A stretch of 64,000 nucleotides of DNA from Mesorhizobium sp. 1M-11 (GCF_001303895.1 NZ_LJSD01000033.1:85503-149502); one strand, 5' to 3'. Positions 1 through 10,953 are shown, counted from the stretch's first letter. Translations and numbers: made by a program. Notes: generated by a model from the letters alone, not told the origin.

Positions 1-269
1 TGTCAGCGCCCGGCCATACGCCCGGCAGCCACGCGTTGCTGGTCCGGCTCGCCGAAAGAGGCCCTGTACTGCTTAGCGGCGACGTCGTCCATTTCGAGAA
101 ACAGTTCGAAACAGATGGTGTTCCACCCTTCAACACCAACCGGGCCGACAGTCTTGCCTCGATGGCGCGGCTGCGATCGATGGCCAGCACGCTCGGTGCA
201 ACCCTGGTCGTCCAGCATGACGCCGACGACATCGCCAAGCTGCCGGCTTTTCCGGTCAGCGCGAAATAA
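1..269 (+). CDS. Metallo-beta-lactamase-fold hydrolase, N-acyl homoserine lactonase-like (C-terminal part)
   Basis: The reading frame is already open at the window edge (codons in frame from base 3), so only the last 88 or so residues are visible. They contain the conserved MBL pieces GHTPGSH near the start, the metal-bridging Asp in LSGDVVHF, and a late metal-ligand His in VVQHD. The spacing and the surrounding residues resemble the AttM/AiiB type of lactonases, which open the lactone ring of acyl-homoserine lactones. The HxHxDH zinc motif would lie upstream of the window, so the exact substrate cannot be judged. A hairpin terminator follows 16 bases after the stop. Confidence 0.75.
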   Translation, partial: SAPGHTPGSHALLVRLAERGPVLLSGDVVHFEKQFETDGVPPFNTNRADSLASMARLRSMASTLGATLVVQHDADDIAKLPAFPVSAK

Positions 270-284
270 CCCAACCTAAAAAAC

Positions 285-312
285 AACCCAGCCAATGACT
301 TGGCCGGGTTTT
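285..312 (+). terminator. Rho-independent terminator of the lactonase-like gene
   Basis: An 11-bp stem (AACCCAGCCAA paired with TTGGCCGGGTT, one G-T pair) with a TGAC loop is followed by a short T run. Confidence 0.7.
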
Positions 313-349
313 CCGAATCCATTCCTGAGATTGTTGAATCAGTTTGTCC

Positions 350-368
350 GATCGGATTGCATCCGATC
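350..368. repeat. Short inverted repeat upstream of the DUF930 gene
   Basis: GATCGGA and TCCGATC flank a five-base loop about 110 bases before the DUF930 reading frame. It could be an operator; there is no U-run to make it a terminator. Confidence 0.3.
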
Positions 369-477
369 AACAGCCTCACGCCCGCAAACGCGTCCCTTCC
401 ATTCATCGCCAAACTGCCGCACTGTTGCCTTTGGGTCTTGGGTATCCGTTGTCCTCGCGTTTTGACGAAACCCATCC

Positions 478-1224
478 TTGCGCCCTCCAATTGTCACGAT
501 CGAGCCAACTGCAGTTGCCAAGGGCGCCGGTTTGACTCCCACTTCGGCAGTTTCTGCGCTGCAGGCCAACAATAGGGATTTGCCCCTTGGCATTGGGGCA
601 TCCTGCCTGCTGCATTTGTTATTGCTGGTCGGCCTGATGCTGCTTCCCATCCCACAAGCCTTGCGACTACCGCCGATCGAAAGCATCAAAGTCGACTTCG
701 TGCCACCGCCGCAGGCACCTCGACCTGTGCAGCAAAGTGAACCGACCGCAACGCCGAAAGCCCTGCCGAGCACTCCTACTGTGCAGCCGCTCGTCCGGGC
801 ACCGCGCCCCGCACCGGCCCAGCCGCCGTTGATCAAGGCCGAAAAACTCTATTCCACACAGGTTCTCGCCGACCCGCGCAGCCGTGGTGCACGCAGAGCC
901 TTGCCTCAGCTGGCGCCCCAGGAGCGTGTCATTCAGCTCTGCAACATAGAGGCTTTGGCGCAATTGCGTCGGCAGCGATCCGGTTTCCAGCCGGACTTGG
1001 TCGTTCCGTACGCAACGGAGGATACGAAGGTGACGGGTCAGCTACTTGAGGCAAAAGGCGCGGCGATACGCAGCAAGAAACACTGGTACGGGCTCGCATT
1101 CAACTGCGAGGTAGCGCCGGATCTCAAGACTGTCGTCGCATTCGAATTCTTGCTCGGCGCGGAGATTCCGGAACAACAATGGGCAGACCACAATCTGACC
1201 TTGGATGACGGCCCTGGCGATTGA
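478..1224 (+). CDS. DUF930 domain protein with TonB-like N-terminus
   Basis: This 248-residue protein has a single hydrophobic segment around residues 38-58, then a Pro-rich stretch (roughly 75-120) and a C-terminal domain matching DUF930: a CNIEAL start, an FQPDLVVPYA segment, a GAAIRSKKHWYGLAFNCEV core and a final IPEQQWADHNL. The layout (membrane anchor, Pro-rich periplasmic linker, small globular domain) resembles TonB-type proteins, but the TonB C-terminal fold is replaced by DUF930, whose role is unknown and which is mostly found in rhizobia. The start is uncertain: the frame opens at 466, the first possible start is TTG at 478, and no clear Shine-Dalgarno sequence precedes it. Confidence 0.75.
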   Translation: MRPPIVTIEPTAVAKGAGLTPTSAVSALQANNRDLPLGIGASCLLHLLLLVGLMLLPIPQALRLPPIESIKVDFVPPPQAPRPVQQSEPTATPKALPSTPTVQPLVRAPRPAPAQPPLIKAEKLYSTQVLADPRSRGARRALPQLAPQERVIQLCNIEALAQLRRQRSGFQPDLVVPYATEDTKVTGQLLEAKGAAIRSKKHWYGLAFNCEVAPDLKTVVAFEFLLGAEIPEQQWADHNLTLDDGPGD

Positions 1225-1249
1225 GCAGATCAGCCTGCGATGGCCACCG

Positions 1250-1501
1250 TCAATCTTTGGGCCTTACGCATTTCTTGTCGCGAAACAGCGCCCATTCCTC
1301 ACACACGCGGCCATTGGGCAAATGGCAATAGCCGGTCTGGTTGCCGCTGGCGTCGGTACGGATCTTCGATTTGCCACCGATCTTGACGCAATGAACCGAG
1401 GCCGGATTGGCCATGCCGATCTTTTTGGCGGCTTGCGCGCCCTCGACTGACAAGAGCGGCAAGGCGGCAAAGCAGACGACCGCCATCAGAGCATTGCGCA
1501 T
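1250..1501 (-). CDS. Small secreted DUF333 protein
   Basis: The 83-residue product starts with a cleavable-looking signal peptide (about residues 1-24, ending in AQA) followed by a DUF333 domain with NPASVHCVKIGGK, a GYCHLPNGRVCEEW core and a Cys near the end. DUF333 proteins are small periplasmic or lipid-anchored proteins often labelled putative hemolysins, a function that is not established. The start is secure: ATG at 1501 with GGAGGT seven bases upstream. It lies downstream of rpoD on the same strand but beyond the rpoD terminator, so it is probably separately transcribed. Confidence 0.8.
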   Translation of the reverse strand: MRNALMAVVCFAALPLLSVEGAQAAKKIGMANPASVHCVKIGGKSKIRTDASGNQTGYCHLPNGRVCEEWALFRDKKCVRPKD

Positions 1502-1513
1502 CGGGGACCTCCA

Positions 1514-1542
1514 AAGAAAAAGCCCGGGACATGCCCGGGCTT
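1514..1542 (-). terminator. Rho-independent terminator of rpoD
   Basis: A perfect 9-bp stem (AAGCCCGGG / CCCGGGCTT, loop of five) sits immediately downstream of the rpoD stop; read on the minus strand it is followed by a T-rich run. Confidence 0.85.
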
Positions 1543-1549
1543 GGTTGTC

Positions 1550-3574
<2,025 letters not shown>

Positions 3575-3873
3575 TCTAAGTCTTCTCCAGGCGGCCATCC
3601 AAAGGGCCGCTTCGCTGCTGACAAATCAGTTGCGCTCGTTCACAAGCGCGTCTGCCAAGCCAGTACCTGCTTCTCACTTAACTCCAGATTAACCCTGATA
3701 TCTGTGGCGGGCTTCCCTTCCCGTCCAGTGCATACATCGTCATTTAGCGCCGATGCTGGGCATGGGTTAACGTTTCGAATCGTCCTGATTCCGTCATTCT
3801 GCCAGAAGGTCAAGCGCCTCTCGCATGATTCGCCTTAAAAAAGCGAATCAATTAGGCGCGCCTGATTGGTTGG
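3575..3873 (-). promoter_or_regulatory. rpoD upstream region (dnaG-rpoD intergenic)
   Basis: About 300 bases without a gene. It holds a 7-bp inverted repeat GATTCGC / GCGAATC (3827-3849) just behind dnaG, too weak in T residues to be a sure terminator. Reading toward rpoD there is a TTGACC (complement of 3808-3813) that could serve as a -35 element, but no convincing -10 at the right distance. Confidence 0.35.
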
Positions 3874-5805
3874 CTATGCCCTGCCCGCCCGGCCGGAAGA
3901 TATGCCAAACCCTTCGATCAATGCCTCTGTTGCCTGCACGTCGCGGAACTGCGCCTGGATCTCGACCAGATGCCGGTAATTCTCTTCGGTGGGATCGCTG
4001 GCGAGCGCCGCTTCGGCCTGCTTCAGCTCCCTATGTAATGTGCGTTGGCTGCGGTGCAAGTGCAGCACCTGGTTGAAGGCGTCGCGCGCATCGTCAATCG
4101 CCGCGCTTTCCAGCGCCGGCCACTGCCTGGTGCGTCGGATCAGTGCCACCGCGCGCTCCCACACTTCCCGGCAGCCGGTTCGGTCGATCACCTCGATGAT
4201 GGTGTCGCGGTCGCTGGCCTGGTCGTGCGCCAGCGCATCGAGCAATGCGGCGTGCAGCCGGCGCAGGTCACTGTTGGCGAGATCGAGGAACTCCACATAT
4301 TCGAAATTCTCGTCGATCAGCGCCGGATGGTTGACGAGCGCCACCACCACGGTCGCCTCGCGCACCGACATCACCTCGCCAGTGCGCTTCACCAGCGCCG
4401 AGCGGCCAAGGCTCTCGGTGATCGCACTGCGCCCTGCAGCGGCCGCCCCGCGTGACCATTGCCCGCCCTGCCGGCCACCTTGCCCTCGTTCGCCCGGACG
4501 TGACGGGCGCGTGCTACGTTGCGGTGCAAAGAAACTCTGCACGCGCTCGCGCATCTCCTGTTGATAGTGATAGCGCACACTTTCATCGCGGATGCGGCTG
4601 GTGATCTCGCGCAGCGTCTTTTCGAGTTCGGCACGGCGCTCCGGCGTCTCGAAGACTTTGCCCCCGGTCTCACGCATCCAGATCAGGTCCGCCAGCGGCC
4701 GTGCTTCGGCAAGCACCGCCCGGAAGGCGTCCGGTCCATCAGCCTTGACCAGGTCGTCGGGGTCCTTGCCTTCGGGCAGAAGCGCAAAGCGTGCGGTGCG
4801 CCCGGACTGGATTGACGGCAGGATCAGGTCGGCGGCCCGCCATGCGGCTTTGAGGCCGGCGCCATCGCCGTCGAAACAAAGGATGGGCTCGCCCGACATG
4901 CGCCACAGCAATTCCATCTGGTTTTCGGTGAGCGCCGTGCCGAGCGGCGCCACCGCGTTCTCGAAACCGGCCTGCGCCAGCGCGATCACATCCATATAGC
5001 CTTCGACGGCGATCACCGTGCCGCCGCGCGCCACGTCCTTGCGGGCACGCGCGAAATTGTAGAGCACGTTACCCTTGTGGAAGAGCTCGGTCTCGGGAGA
5101 ATTGAGGTATTTCGCCGAAACATCCGCAGACATGGCGCGTCCGCCGAAGGCGATGATGCGCCCGCGCGAATCCGGGATCGGAAACATGATGCGGTCGCGG
5201 AACCGATCATAGGAAACCGGAATGTCATCGCCGAACACCACCAGCCCGCAGGCCTCGATCTGCGCCTTCTCGACACCTTTCGAGGCCAGGAATTCCTTCA
5301 GTGCGTTGCGGCTGTCCGGCGCGAAACCCAGTCGGAATGACTGCTGCGTCGCGGGCGTCAGGCCACGGTCGCGCAAGTAGGCGCGTGCCTTGGCCCCTTC
5401 GGAGCCATGCAGTCGCTCCTGGAAGAAGGCAGTCGCCATTTCCATGACATCGGTCAGGCTGGCCCGCTGTTTTTCACGCTGCTCCGCCTGTTCGTCGCGC
5501 GCCGGCATCGGCACGCCGGCCATGTCGGCGATGCGCTCGACCGCTTCGGGGAAACTCATGCCGTCGAGTTCGGTCAGAAAGCGGAAATGATCGCCCGAAA
5601 CGCCGCAGCCGAAACAGTGGTAGCGCCCCTTCTTGTCCTCGCAATGGAAGGACGGGGTCTTTTCACCGTGGAATGGGCAGCACCCCCAATAGTCGCCGCG
5701 CGGTGCGTTCGTCTTCTTCCTGTCCCAGGCCACGCGCTGGCCGATCAGCGAGGAGATCGGCACGCGGTCGCGTATCTCATCGAGGAAGGTTGGGGGAAAG
5801 CGCAT
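3874..5805 (-). CDS. dnaG: DNA primase DnaG
   Basis: The 643-residue primase makes RNA primers for Okazaki fragments at the replication fork. The N-terminal CHC2-type zinc finger is present (C43-x2-H46 ... C64-x2-C67). The TOPRIM core follows, with the VEGYMDVIAL motif and the metal-binding CFDGDGAG. The Gly/Arg-rich linker (GERGQGGRQGG) leads to a C-terminal helical DnaB-interaction domain. The start used (ATG at 5805, protein beginning MRFPPTF) matches the usual DnaG beginning, although no good Shine-Dalgarno is visible; an ATG three codons upstream is the alternative. It forms the conserved dnaG-rpoD pair. Confidence 0.96.
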   Translation of the reverse strand: MRFPPTFLDEIRDRVPISSLIGQRVAWDRKKTNAPRGDYWGCCPFHGEKTPSFHCEDKKGRYHCFGCGVSGDHFRFLTELDGMSFPEAVERIADMAGVPMPARDEQAEQREKQRASLTDVMEMATAFFQERLHGSEGAKARAYLRDRGLTPATQQSFRLGFAPDSRNALKEFLASKGVEKAQIEACGLVVFGDDIPVSYDRFRDRIMFPIPDSRGRIIAFGGRAMSADVSAKYLNSPETELFHKGNVLYNFARARKDVARGGTVIAVEGYMDVIALAQAGFENAVAPLGTALTENQMELLWRMSGEPILCFDGDGAGLKAAWRAADLILPSIQSGRTARFALLPEGKDPDDLVKADGPDAFRAVLAEARPLADLIWMRETGGKVFETPERRAELEKTLREITSRIRDESVRYHYQQEMRERVQSFFAPQRSTRPSRPGERGQGGRQGGQWSRGAAAAGRSAITESLGRSALVKRTGEVMSVREATVVVALVNHPALIDENFEYVEFLDLANSDLRRLHAALLDALAHDQASDRDTIIEVIDRTGCREVWERAVALIRRTRQWPALESAAIDDARDAFNQVLHLHRSQRTLHRELKQAEAALASDPTEENYRHLVEIQAQFRDVQATEALIEGFGISSGRAGRA

Positions 5806-5885
5806 GGCGATCATATAAGCACGGCCACCCGAACTGGCTATCGCTATCGCTGGCAATGCCCGGTTTTCACAGATGGTATCGGCAA

Positions 5886-5917
5886 ATAAAAAAGGCGGCC
5901 CTTGTTGGCCGCCTTTT
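5886..5917 (-). terminator. Rho-independent terminator downstream of the RcnB-like gene
   Basis: An 11-bp perfect stem (AAAAGGCGGCC / GGCCGCCTTTT) with a six-base loop; on the minus strand it is followed by TTTTTTATTT. It separates the RcnB-like gene from dnaG. Confidence 0.85.
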
Positions 5918-5937
5918 GTTTGAGAAGAGCTCTCGGC

Positions 5938-6372
5938 TTAACGCGCGGCAAGCACGCCGGCGATCAAACCGGTCGCAATGCCAACGAGCAGATATTCGTC
6001 ACCGACACGGATCCACTGCTGGCCGGCGCCCGGGCGACGCAGACCATAGCGATGATAGTCGCGGATGCCCTGGTAGCGTTTCCATTCCCGATAGCGCTGG
6101 CCCGACTTCCAGCGCGGCTCGCGCACCACTTCTTTTTCTTTACGGATGATCACCCGCTTTTCGACGGTGCGACGATCGTAGCGTCTGTCATAGCGCCGGT
6201 CGCCATGCCGCCGCTCTTCGTAGCGGCGGTCCTTGCGAATCGGCTCCTGCCACTGAACCGCGGTGACATTCGACTGCGGCACGGTGATCGCCGCGGCCGG
6301 CGCGGCGAAGCCCTGCAGGGTCGATGCCGCCAGCATCGAAACGGCCATGGCCGAGAGAATAAGACGTTTCAT
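5938..6372 (-). CDS. RcnB-like periplasmic protein
   Basis: The 144-residue product has a signal peptide (about residues 1-28), a strongly basic middle with RRYDRRYDRR-type repeats and a C-terminal domain of the RcnB family (YGLRRPGAGQQWIRVGDEYLLV, then a hydrophobic TGLIAG tail). RcnB proteins act in the periplasm and have been linked to nickel/cobalt homeostasis in E. coli; many alphaproteobacterial relatives have no assigned metal. The start is the ATG at 6372 with AGGAG eight bases upstream. It is divergent from the Na/Pi cotransporter across a 460-base gap. Confidence 0.8.
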   Translation of the reverse strand: MKRLILSAMAVSMLAASTLQGFAAPAAAITVPQSNVTAVQWQEPIRKDRRYEERRHGDRRYDRRYDRRTVEKRVIIRKEKEVVREPRWKSGQRYREWKRYQGIRDYHRYGLRRPGAGQQWIRVGDEYLLVGIATGLIAGVLAAR

Positions 6373-6832
6373 GGTGTAACTCCTCGTTTGTTCGCACAAC
6401 GGAATAGAGCTCACAACATGAACCAAAACTGAATGTCAGCATTACAATTTCGTAATGAACATAGGCGTTTAGAGGATGTTTCGCACGTTTCTCAATTCAC
6501 TCCCATCTTCATTCGCTCTTCCGTGAAGCAACCATTTGCAACGCCTGACCGGCTTATGCGTTTCACGTTTCACGATGGCGCCCCGCGCTCCGTTCATGTT
6601 CAAATCCGACACCGGCCGCCGCTTGTCGGAGCGTGGTGACGTCAACAGAAATTTATTATCCGGCTAATGTAAGAATCGGCTGTTTTGCCTTATATGTGAA
6701 CCTCATGACCCGCGCCATTTCAGATCGGGCCGACGCCAGTTTGACGCCACCGGCCACGCATTCATCCACATGCGGATTGCGATGCGCATGCGGATTGCGA
6801 TGCGCTGCCAATTGTGCGCCGAGGACGTGCCC
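6373..6832. other. Divergent intergenic region, 460 bp, no gene recognised
   Basis: It separates the RcnB-like gene from the Na/Pi cotransporter and is richer in A+T than its surroundings. It should contain both promoters; no reliable -35/-10 pair was found. Short open frames here have neither ribosome sites nor recognisable products. Its right end carries a tandem 18-bp repeat (6770-6805). Confidence 0.5.
6770..6805 (+). repeat. Perfect tandem duplication of an 18-bp unit
   Basis: ATGCGGATTGCGATGCGC occurs twice back to back, ending 27 bases before the start codon of the Na/Pi cotransporter. In frame it would extend the protein with a repeated Met-Arg-Ile-Ala-type sequence, but the Shine-Dalgarno before 6833 argues against that. 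Confidence 0.85.
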
Positions 6833-8497
6833 ATGAGCGGCTCGGTCGTTCTTCTGCATCTAACCGGCGCCGTGGCGCTGATGCTGTTTGCCACGCGCAT
6901 GGTGAAGACCGGGGTCGAGCGCGCCTATGGTGATGTCCTGCGGCTGAAGCTGCGCGGCACGATGAAGAATCCGCTGCTGGCGGTACTGGCAGGCACGGCG
7001 CTGGCGATCGCGTTGCAGAGTTCTACCGCCGTCACGCTCCTGGTCGGTTCGTTCGCCGGAGCCGGCATCGTTTCGGGCATGGCGGGGCAGCTTGCCGTGC
7101 GCGGCGCCGAGATCGGCTCGGCCGTTGTCGTCAAGCTGCTCACCTTCGATCTCTCGCTGATCGTGCCGATCTGCCTGATCACCGGCACGATCATGTTCAT
7201 GGCCACCGAGCGGCGCGACTGGCGCCAGATCGGCCGTATCCTGATTGGCGTCGGGCTGCTGCTTTTGTCGCTGGAGATGATCGGCCAGGCTTCCGAGCCG
7301 CTGCGCGAAAGCGAGCTGCTGCCCGTCATCATCGATTATTTCAAGGGCGACCCCGTCACCGCCTATCTGCTGGCTGCGCTCGCCACCTGGTTGTTCCAGT
7401 CGAGCATCGCGGCCGTGCTTTTGATGACCACGCTGGCAGGACGTGGTTTCATCCCGCCGGAACTCGGCATCGTGCTGGTTCTGGGCGTCAACCTCGGCTC
7501 TTCGATCATCGCCCCTCTGCTCACCCGCAATGCCGAGCCAGCCGTGCGCGTCGTGCCGGTCGGCAATCTTCTGATGCGCGGTCTCGGCTCGCTGGTGATG
7601 CTGGCGCTGTTTCTCGCCTTCAAGCCGCCGGTGACGTTCCTGGGCAGCACCGGGCCGAACCAGATCGTCAACGCCCATATCCTGTTCAACGTCATCATCC
7701 TGCTCGCAGGTCTGCCGCTGGCTGGCCTCGTCTACAATGTCTCCCGGAAAATCGTCGCGCTGGGTGCAAAGAATGCTCCGGCGGATGCCTTCCAGGTGAC
7801 CGAACTTTCGGCACTGAACGAGGCCGCGCTCAATGTGCCCTCACAGGCGCTGGGCAACGCCACCCGCGAAGTCGTGCGCGTCTGCGAAACCGTCGAGATC
7901 ATGCTGAAGCGTGTCATCGACCTTTACGAGCAGGCCGACGAAGACAAGATCAGGGCGCTTGCGGCGCTCGATGACCGGGTCGACCAGAAACACGCCGCCA
8001 TCAAGCTCTATCTCGCCAAGGTCACCAAGAACTCGCTGACCGAAGACGAGGCGTTACGCTGCCAGGAGCTCATCGGCGCCTGCGTCAAGCTCGAGCAGGT
8101 CGGCGACATCATCGTGCGCAATATGCTGCCCTTGGTGCGCAAGAAGATGGAGCGTGGGCTGGAGTTCACACCCGAGGGCTGGCGTGAGCTCACCGCTTTC
8201 CACGCTTCGGTGCTTGCCAATGCAAGGCTTGCCTTCAACGTGCTGATTTCCAGCGACGCCGAAACCGCGCGCCAGATCGTCGAGGAGAAGGACCGGCTGC
8301 GCGACCGTGAGAAGCAGACCAGCCAGGCGCATTTCCTGCGCCTGCGCGACGGCTCGCCCAACAGCATCGAGACCAGCACCATCCATCTCGACACCATCCG
8401 CGACCTGAAGCAGATCAACTCGCTGCTCGCCTCCATCGCCTATCCGGTGCTGGAAAAGCGCGGCCTGCTCAGCGATTCCCGGTTGCGGGCAAGCTGA
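6833..8497 (+). CDS. Na+/phosphate cotransporter family protein (NptA/PNaS type)
   Basis: The 554-residue protein has two homologous membrane halves, each with the family's QSS motif (ALQSSTAVTLL in the first, FQSSIAAVLL in the second), about eight to nine membrane segments in all, and a soluble C-terminal part from about residue 330 that resembles a PhoU-like helical bundle. Such proteins import phosphate with sodium, or act in export or phosphate sensing, in the inner membrane. The start at 6833 is preceded by GAGGA at good spacing; earlier in-frame Met codons fall in the 18-bp tandem repeat. No pst or pho genes are nearby. Confidence 0.88.
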   Translation: MSGSVVLLHLTGAVALMLFATRMVKTGVERAYGDVLRLKLRGTMKNPLLAVLAGTALAIALQSSTAVTLLVGSFAGAGIVSGMAGQLAVRGAEIGSAVVVKLLTFDLSLIVPICLITGTIMFMATERRDWRQIGRILIGVGLLLLSLEMIGQASEPLRESELLPVIIDYFKGDPVTAYLLAALATWLFQSSIAAVLLMTTLAGRGFIPPELGIVLVLGVNLGSSIIAPLLTRNAEPAVRVVPVGNLLMRGLGSLVMLALFLAFKPPVTFLGSTGPNQIVNAHILFNVIILLAGLPLAGLVYNVSRKIVALGAKNAPADAFQVTELSALNEAALNVPSQALGNATREVVRVCETVEIMLKRVIDLYEQADEDKIRALAALDDRVDQKHAAIKLYLAKVTKNSLTEDEALRCQELIGACVKLEQVGDIIVRNMLPLVRKKMERGLEFTPEGWRELTAFHASVLANARLAFNVLISSDAETARQIVEEKDRLRDREKQTSQAHFLRLRDGSPNSIETSTIHLDTIRDLKQINSLLASIAYPVLEKRGLLSDSRLRAS

Positions 8498-8570
8498 CAG
8501 TCGCCACTATCCAGAAAAACTAAACCCTGATCCACGATTTCTGGATTGCCTGTCGGGCCTGATCATGTTC

Positions 8571-8594
8571 AGAGGCCCTTCACAAGGCCTTTTT
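8571..8594 (+). terminator. Weak terminator after the Na/Pi cotransporter
   Basis: A short stem (AGGCC / GGCCT, extendable by A-T and G-T pairs) is followed by TTTTT. It overlaps the region just before the next gene's ATG. Confidence 0.4.
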
Positions 8595-8604
8595 GAGCAG
8601 TGCC

Positions 8605-9792
8605 ATGCCGCTTCCGCTGATTGCCCTTTTCCTTGCCGCCTTTGCTTTCGGCACGACCGAATTCGTCATCGCAGGCGTGCTGCCGCAAGTGGCCGAGGGT
8701 TTGAACGTCTCGGTGCCGAGCGCCGGCTACCTCGTTTCCGGCTATGCACTCGGCATCGCGATCGGCGGTCCGTTGCTGACACTTGCTACCTCGAGGGTCT
8801 CGCGCAAGACGCTTTTGATAGCACTGGCGGTCGCCTTCACCATCGGCCAGATCGCCTGCGCCGTGGCGCCCGACTTCCTGTCGATGCTGGCACTGCGCAT
8901 AGCGGTCGCCGTCGCGCACGGCGCCTATTTCGGCGTCGCCATGGTGGTTGCCGTTGGCCTTGTGCGTCCTGAACAGCGCGGCATGGCGATCGCACTCGTC
9001 CTGTCCGGCCTCACCGTTTCCAACATCATAGGCGTGCCGGTCGGCACCGCGATCGGCAATCTCTGGGGCTGGCGCGCCACCTTCTGGGTGATGAGCCTGT
9101 TGGGTGTGGCCTCCCTTCTGGCAATGGCAGTTCTTATTCCTCGAGCCACCGGGGCTTCCGCGAGACCGGCAGGCCTGGCGCATGAAGTGCGTGCGCTCGG
9201 CCGCCAGCAGGTATGGACCTCGCTCATCCTCATGCTGATGCTGATGATGGGCCAGATGACGCTCTACACCTACATCACCCCTTTCCTCGAGGAAGTGACC
9301 GGCCTGACCAAGGCGCAGGTGCCATGGGTGCTTCTGCTCAACGGCGTCGGCGCCACCATTGGCGTTTTCGCCGGCGGGCGGTTGGCGGACTGGAAGCTGA
9401 TGCCGTCGCTCATCACCATGTTCGCGCTGCAAGCGGTGATGCTGACGATCATCTATCTGGTCAGCCCCTACCCGCTGCCGATGGTCGTTGCGATCACGCT
9501 GTGGGGAGCACTCAACTTCTCCATCGGCGCACCGATCCAGGCGCGTATCCTGTCCTGGACGGCTGATGCCTCAAACCTCGCCTCGTCGCTGATCCCGTCA
9601 GGCTTCAACATCGGCATCGCGCTTGCCTCCTCGGTCGGCGCCGTCGTCCTCAGCGCCGGCTACGGCTATCGCATCCTGCCGGTACTCGGTATTGTCGCCA
9701 TGGTCGTGGCGTTTGCCGTAGCGGTCATCTCCTTCGCAGCCGAGCGCCGCAGCGGTCTGCGGCCGCCTCGGCCCGCGGCAGCCGCCGAGTAA
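8605..9792 (+). CDS. MFS transporter, DHA1 drug-exporter type (AraJ/YdhP-like)
   Basis: The 395-residue protein has about twelve membrane segments. It begins with PLIALFLAAFAFGTTEFVIAG, typical of the AraJ/YdhP/NepI-type exporters, and carries the loop 2-3 motif region GGPLLTLATSRVSRKTLL and the GVPVGTAIGNLWGWRATFWV motif C region diagnostic of antiporters. It probably exports a small molecule in exchange for protons; the substrate is not predictable. ATG 8605 is preferred over an in-frame TTG at 8593, which lies in the terminator-like T run. No strong Shine-Dalgarno is seen. Confidence 0.85.
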   Translation: MPLPLIALFLAAFAFGTTEFVIAGVLPQVAEGLNVSVPSAGYLVSGYALGIAIGGPLLTLATSRVSRKTLLIALAVAFTIGQIACAVAPDFLSMLALRIAVAVAHGAYFGVAMVVAVGLVRPEQRGMAIALVLSGLTVSNIIGVPVGTAIGNLWGWRATFWVMSLLGVASLLAMAVLIPRATGASARPAGLAHEVRALGRQQVWTSLILMLMLMMGQMTLYTYITPFLEEVTGLTKAQVPWVLLLNGVGATIGVFAGGRLADWKLMPSLITMFALQAVMLTIIYLVSPYPLPMVVAITLWGALNFSIGAPIQARILSWTADASNLASSLIPSGFNIGIALASSVGAVVLSAGYGYRILPVLGIVAMVVAFAVAVISFAAERRSGLRPPRPAAAAE

Positions 9793-9810
9793 CCGCGGAA
9801 AAGCACCTGC

Positions 9811-10509
9811 CTACCAGACGTGTGGAACCAGCCGATAACGCACGCGACGGCTGTAGTCGTCATAATCGACGAACTGCCGCCGCAGCGCCTTTTCCTCGTT
9901 AACCGAACGCCATGCTAAAGCGAGGCTCAGCGCAAGCGAGCCCCAGAGGCCGGCCCAGGAACCGAGCAGCAGCGGCATGCCGAAGAACAGCAGCAGTGCA
10001 CTCGAATACATCGGATGGCGCACCAGCGCATAGGGTCCGGTATCGATCACCGTCTGGCCTTCCTGGATCTTCACCACAGGTGCCGCGAAACTGTTGACGT
10101 TGAAGGTCCAGAAGCAACCCACAAAGTTCGCGAGGATCAAGAGCGCACCCACCACCTGCAGCCAGAGCGGTACGGCAGTGAAGTTCGAACGGGCCGCATC
10201 CCATGGCATGAAGGCGAACCACAGGCAGAAGGCGAGCACGAACAGCGAAAGCCAGACCTTGTCCCATCCCTCCTGCCCCTTCTGGATCGGCGAGCTCATC
10301 CGTTCGCGCAGCAGTTGCGGACTGCGTCGCGAGAGCCAAGCGATAAGGGCGACACCGCCGCCCCCAAACAGGACGATCATGATCCAACCCGCGGGATAGG
10401 CGAGCGTGCCGGCAGCCAGGAAGGTGACCACCGCCATGAAGACCATCCACAGCAACAGCTGCAGATAGTAGCCGACCAGCGTTCTCTGGCCTTTGGCTTG
10501 CGATGTCAT
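9811..10509 (-). CDS. Isoprenylcysteine carboxyl methyltransferase (ICMT/PEMT)-family membrane protein
   Basis: The 232-residue protein has about five to six membrane segments and the C-terminal signature of the ICMT/PEMT methyltransferases: TGPYALVRHPMYSS followed later by NEEKALRRQFVDYDDYSRRV, which together bind S-adenosylmethionine. Bacterial members rarely have a known substrate; candidates are small-molecule thiols, lipids or isoprenoid acids. GAGGTT precedes the ATG. It lies nine bases behind the 144-aa membrane protein and is likely cotranscribed with it, under the divergent MarR/GbsR regulator. A second, shorter ICMT/PEMT-like gene is at 59942. Confidence 0.8.
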   Translation of the reverse strand: MTSQAKGQRTLVGYYLQLLLWMVFMAVVTFLAAGTLAYPAGWIMIVLFGGGGVALIAWLSRRSPQLLRERMSSPIQKGQEGWDKVWLSLFVLAFCLWFAFMPWDAARSNFTAVPLWLQVVGALLILANFVGCFWTFNVNSFAAPVVKIQEGQTVIDTGPYALVRHPMYSSALLLFFGMPLLLGSWAGLWGSLALSLALAWRSVNEEKALRRQFVDYDDYSRRVRYRLVPHVW

Positions 10510-10518
10510 GTCAGAACC

Positions 10519-10953
10519 TCATTGTCCCGCGGCGTCGCCACGTGGTGCGGCGATCCAGCCGACATACGTCAGATAAAGCCCCACTAGCGTGAGCAGGCCG
10601 AAACCTGCCTGGACCAGACCGAGATGCGGCATCGCGGCTGCCGCGCCATGGTCGATCAATTCCGGTGCCGCCATCAGCACGGCCCCACGTAGCGCCAGGA
10701 ACCAGCCGAACACCGAAATCAGGATGGCAGCGAGGCTGCGCCAATATTGGTGGAAGGCGATGATGACGAGGCCGCACAGCAGCAAAAGTCCTCCGGTCAT
10801 CCAGACGACGATCCCGTTCTCGAAGAACCCGGACAGCGTCTGCCCCATCGTCGGCGCGCGGTAGATGATGGCGCCGGTGGCGATCGCCACATAGGGACCG
10901 ATGACGCGAGCGAACGCCCGCGTGCGCATTTCAGCAACAGATGGGCCTGGCAT
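10519..10953 (-). CDS. Four-helix membrane protein of unknown function
   Basis: I do not recognise the family. The 144-residue product (ATG at 10953, AGGAGG upstream) has four hydrophobic segments: around residues 16-35, 47-65, 70-92 and 108-130. It is the first gene of a two-gene unit with the methyltransferase-like protein and is transcribed divergently from the MarR/GbsR regulator 108 bases away, so it is probably a target of that regulator. Confidence 0.7.
   Translation of the reverse strand: MPGPSVAEMRTRAFARVIGPYVAIATGAIIYRAPTMGQTLSGFFENGIVVWMTGGLLLLCGLVIIAFHQYWRSLAAILISVFGWFLALRGAVLMAAPELIDHGAAAAMPHLGLVQAGFGLLTLVGLYLTYVGWIAAPRGDAAGQ

Noticed and set aside
3755..3800. TTTCGAATC resembling a tRNA T-loop
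   Set aside because: No acceptor or anticodon stem can be formed around it.
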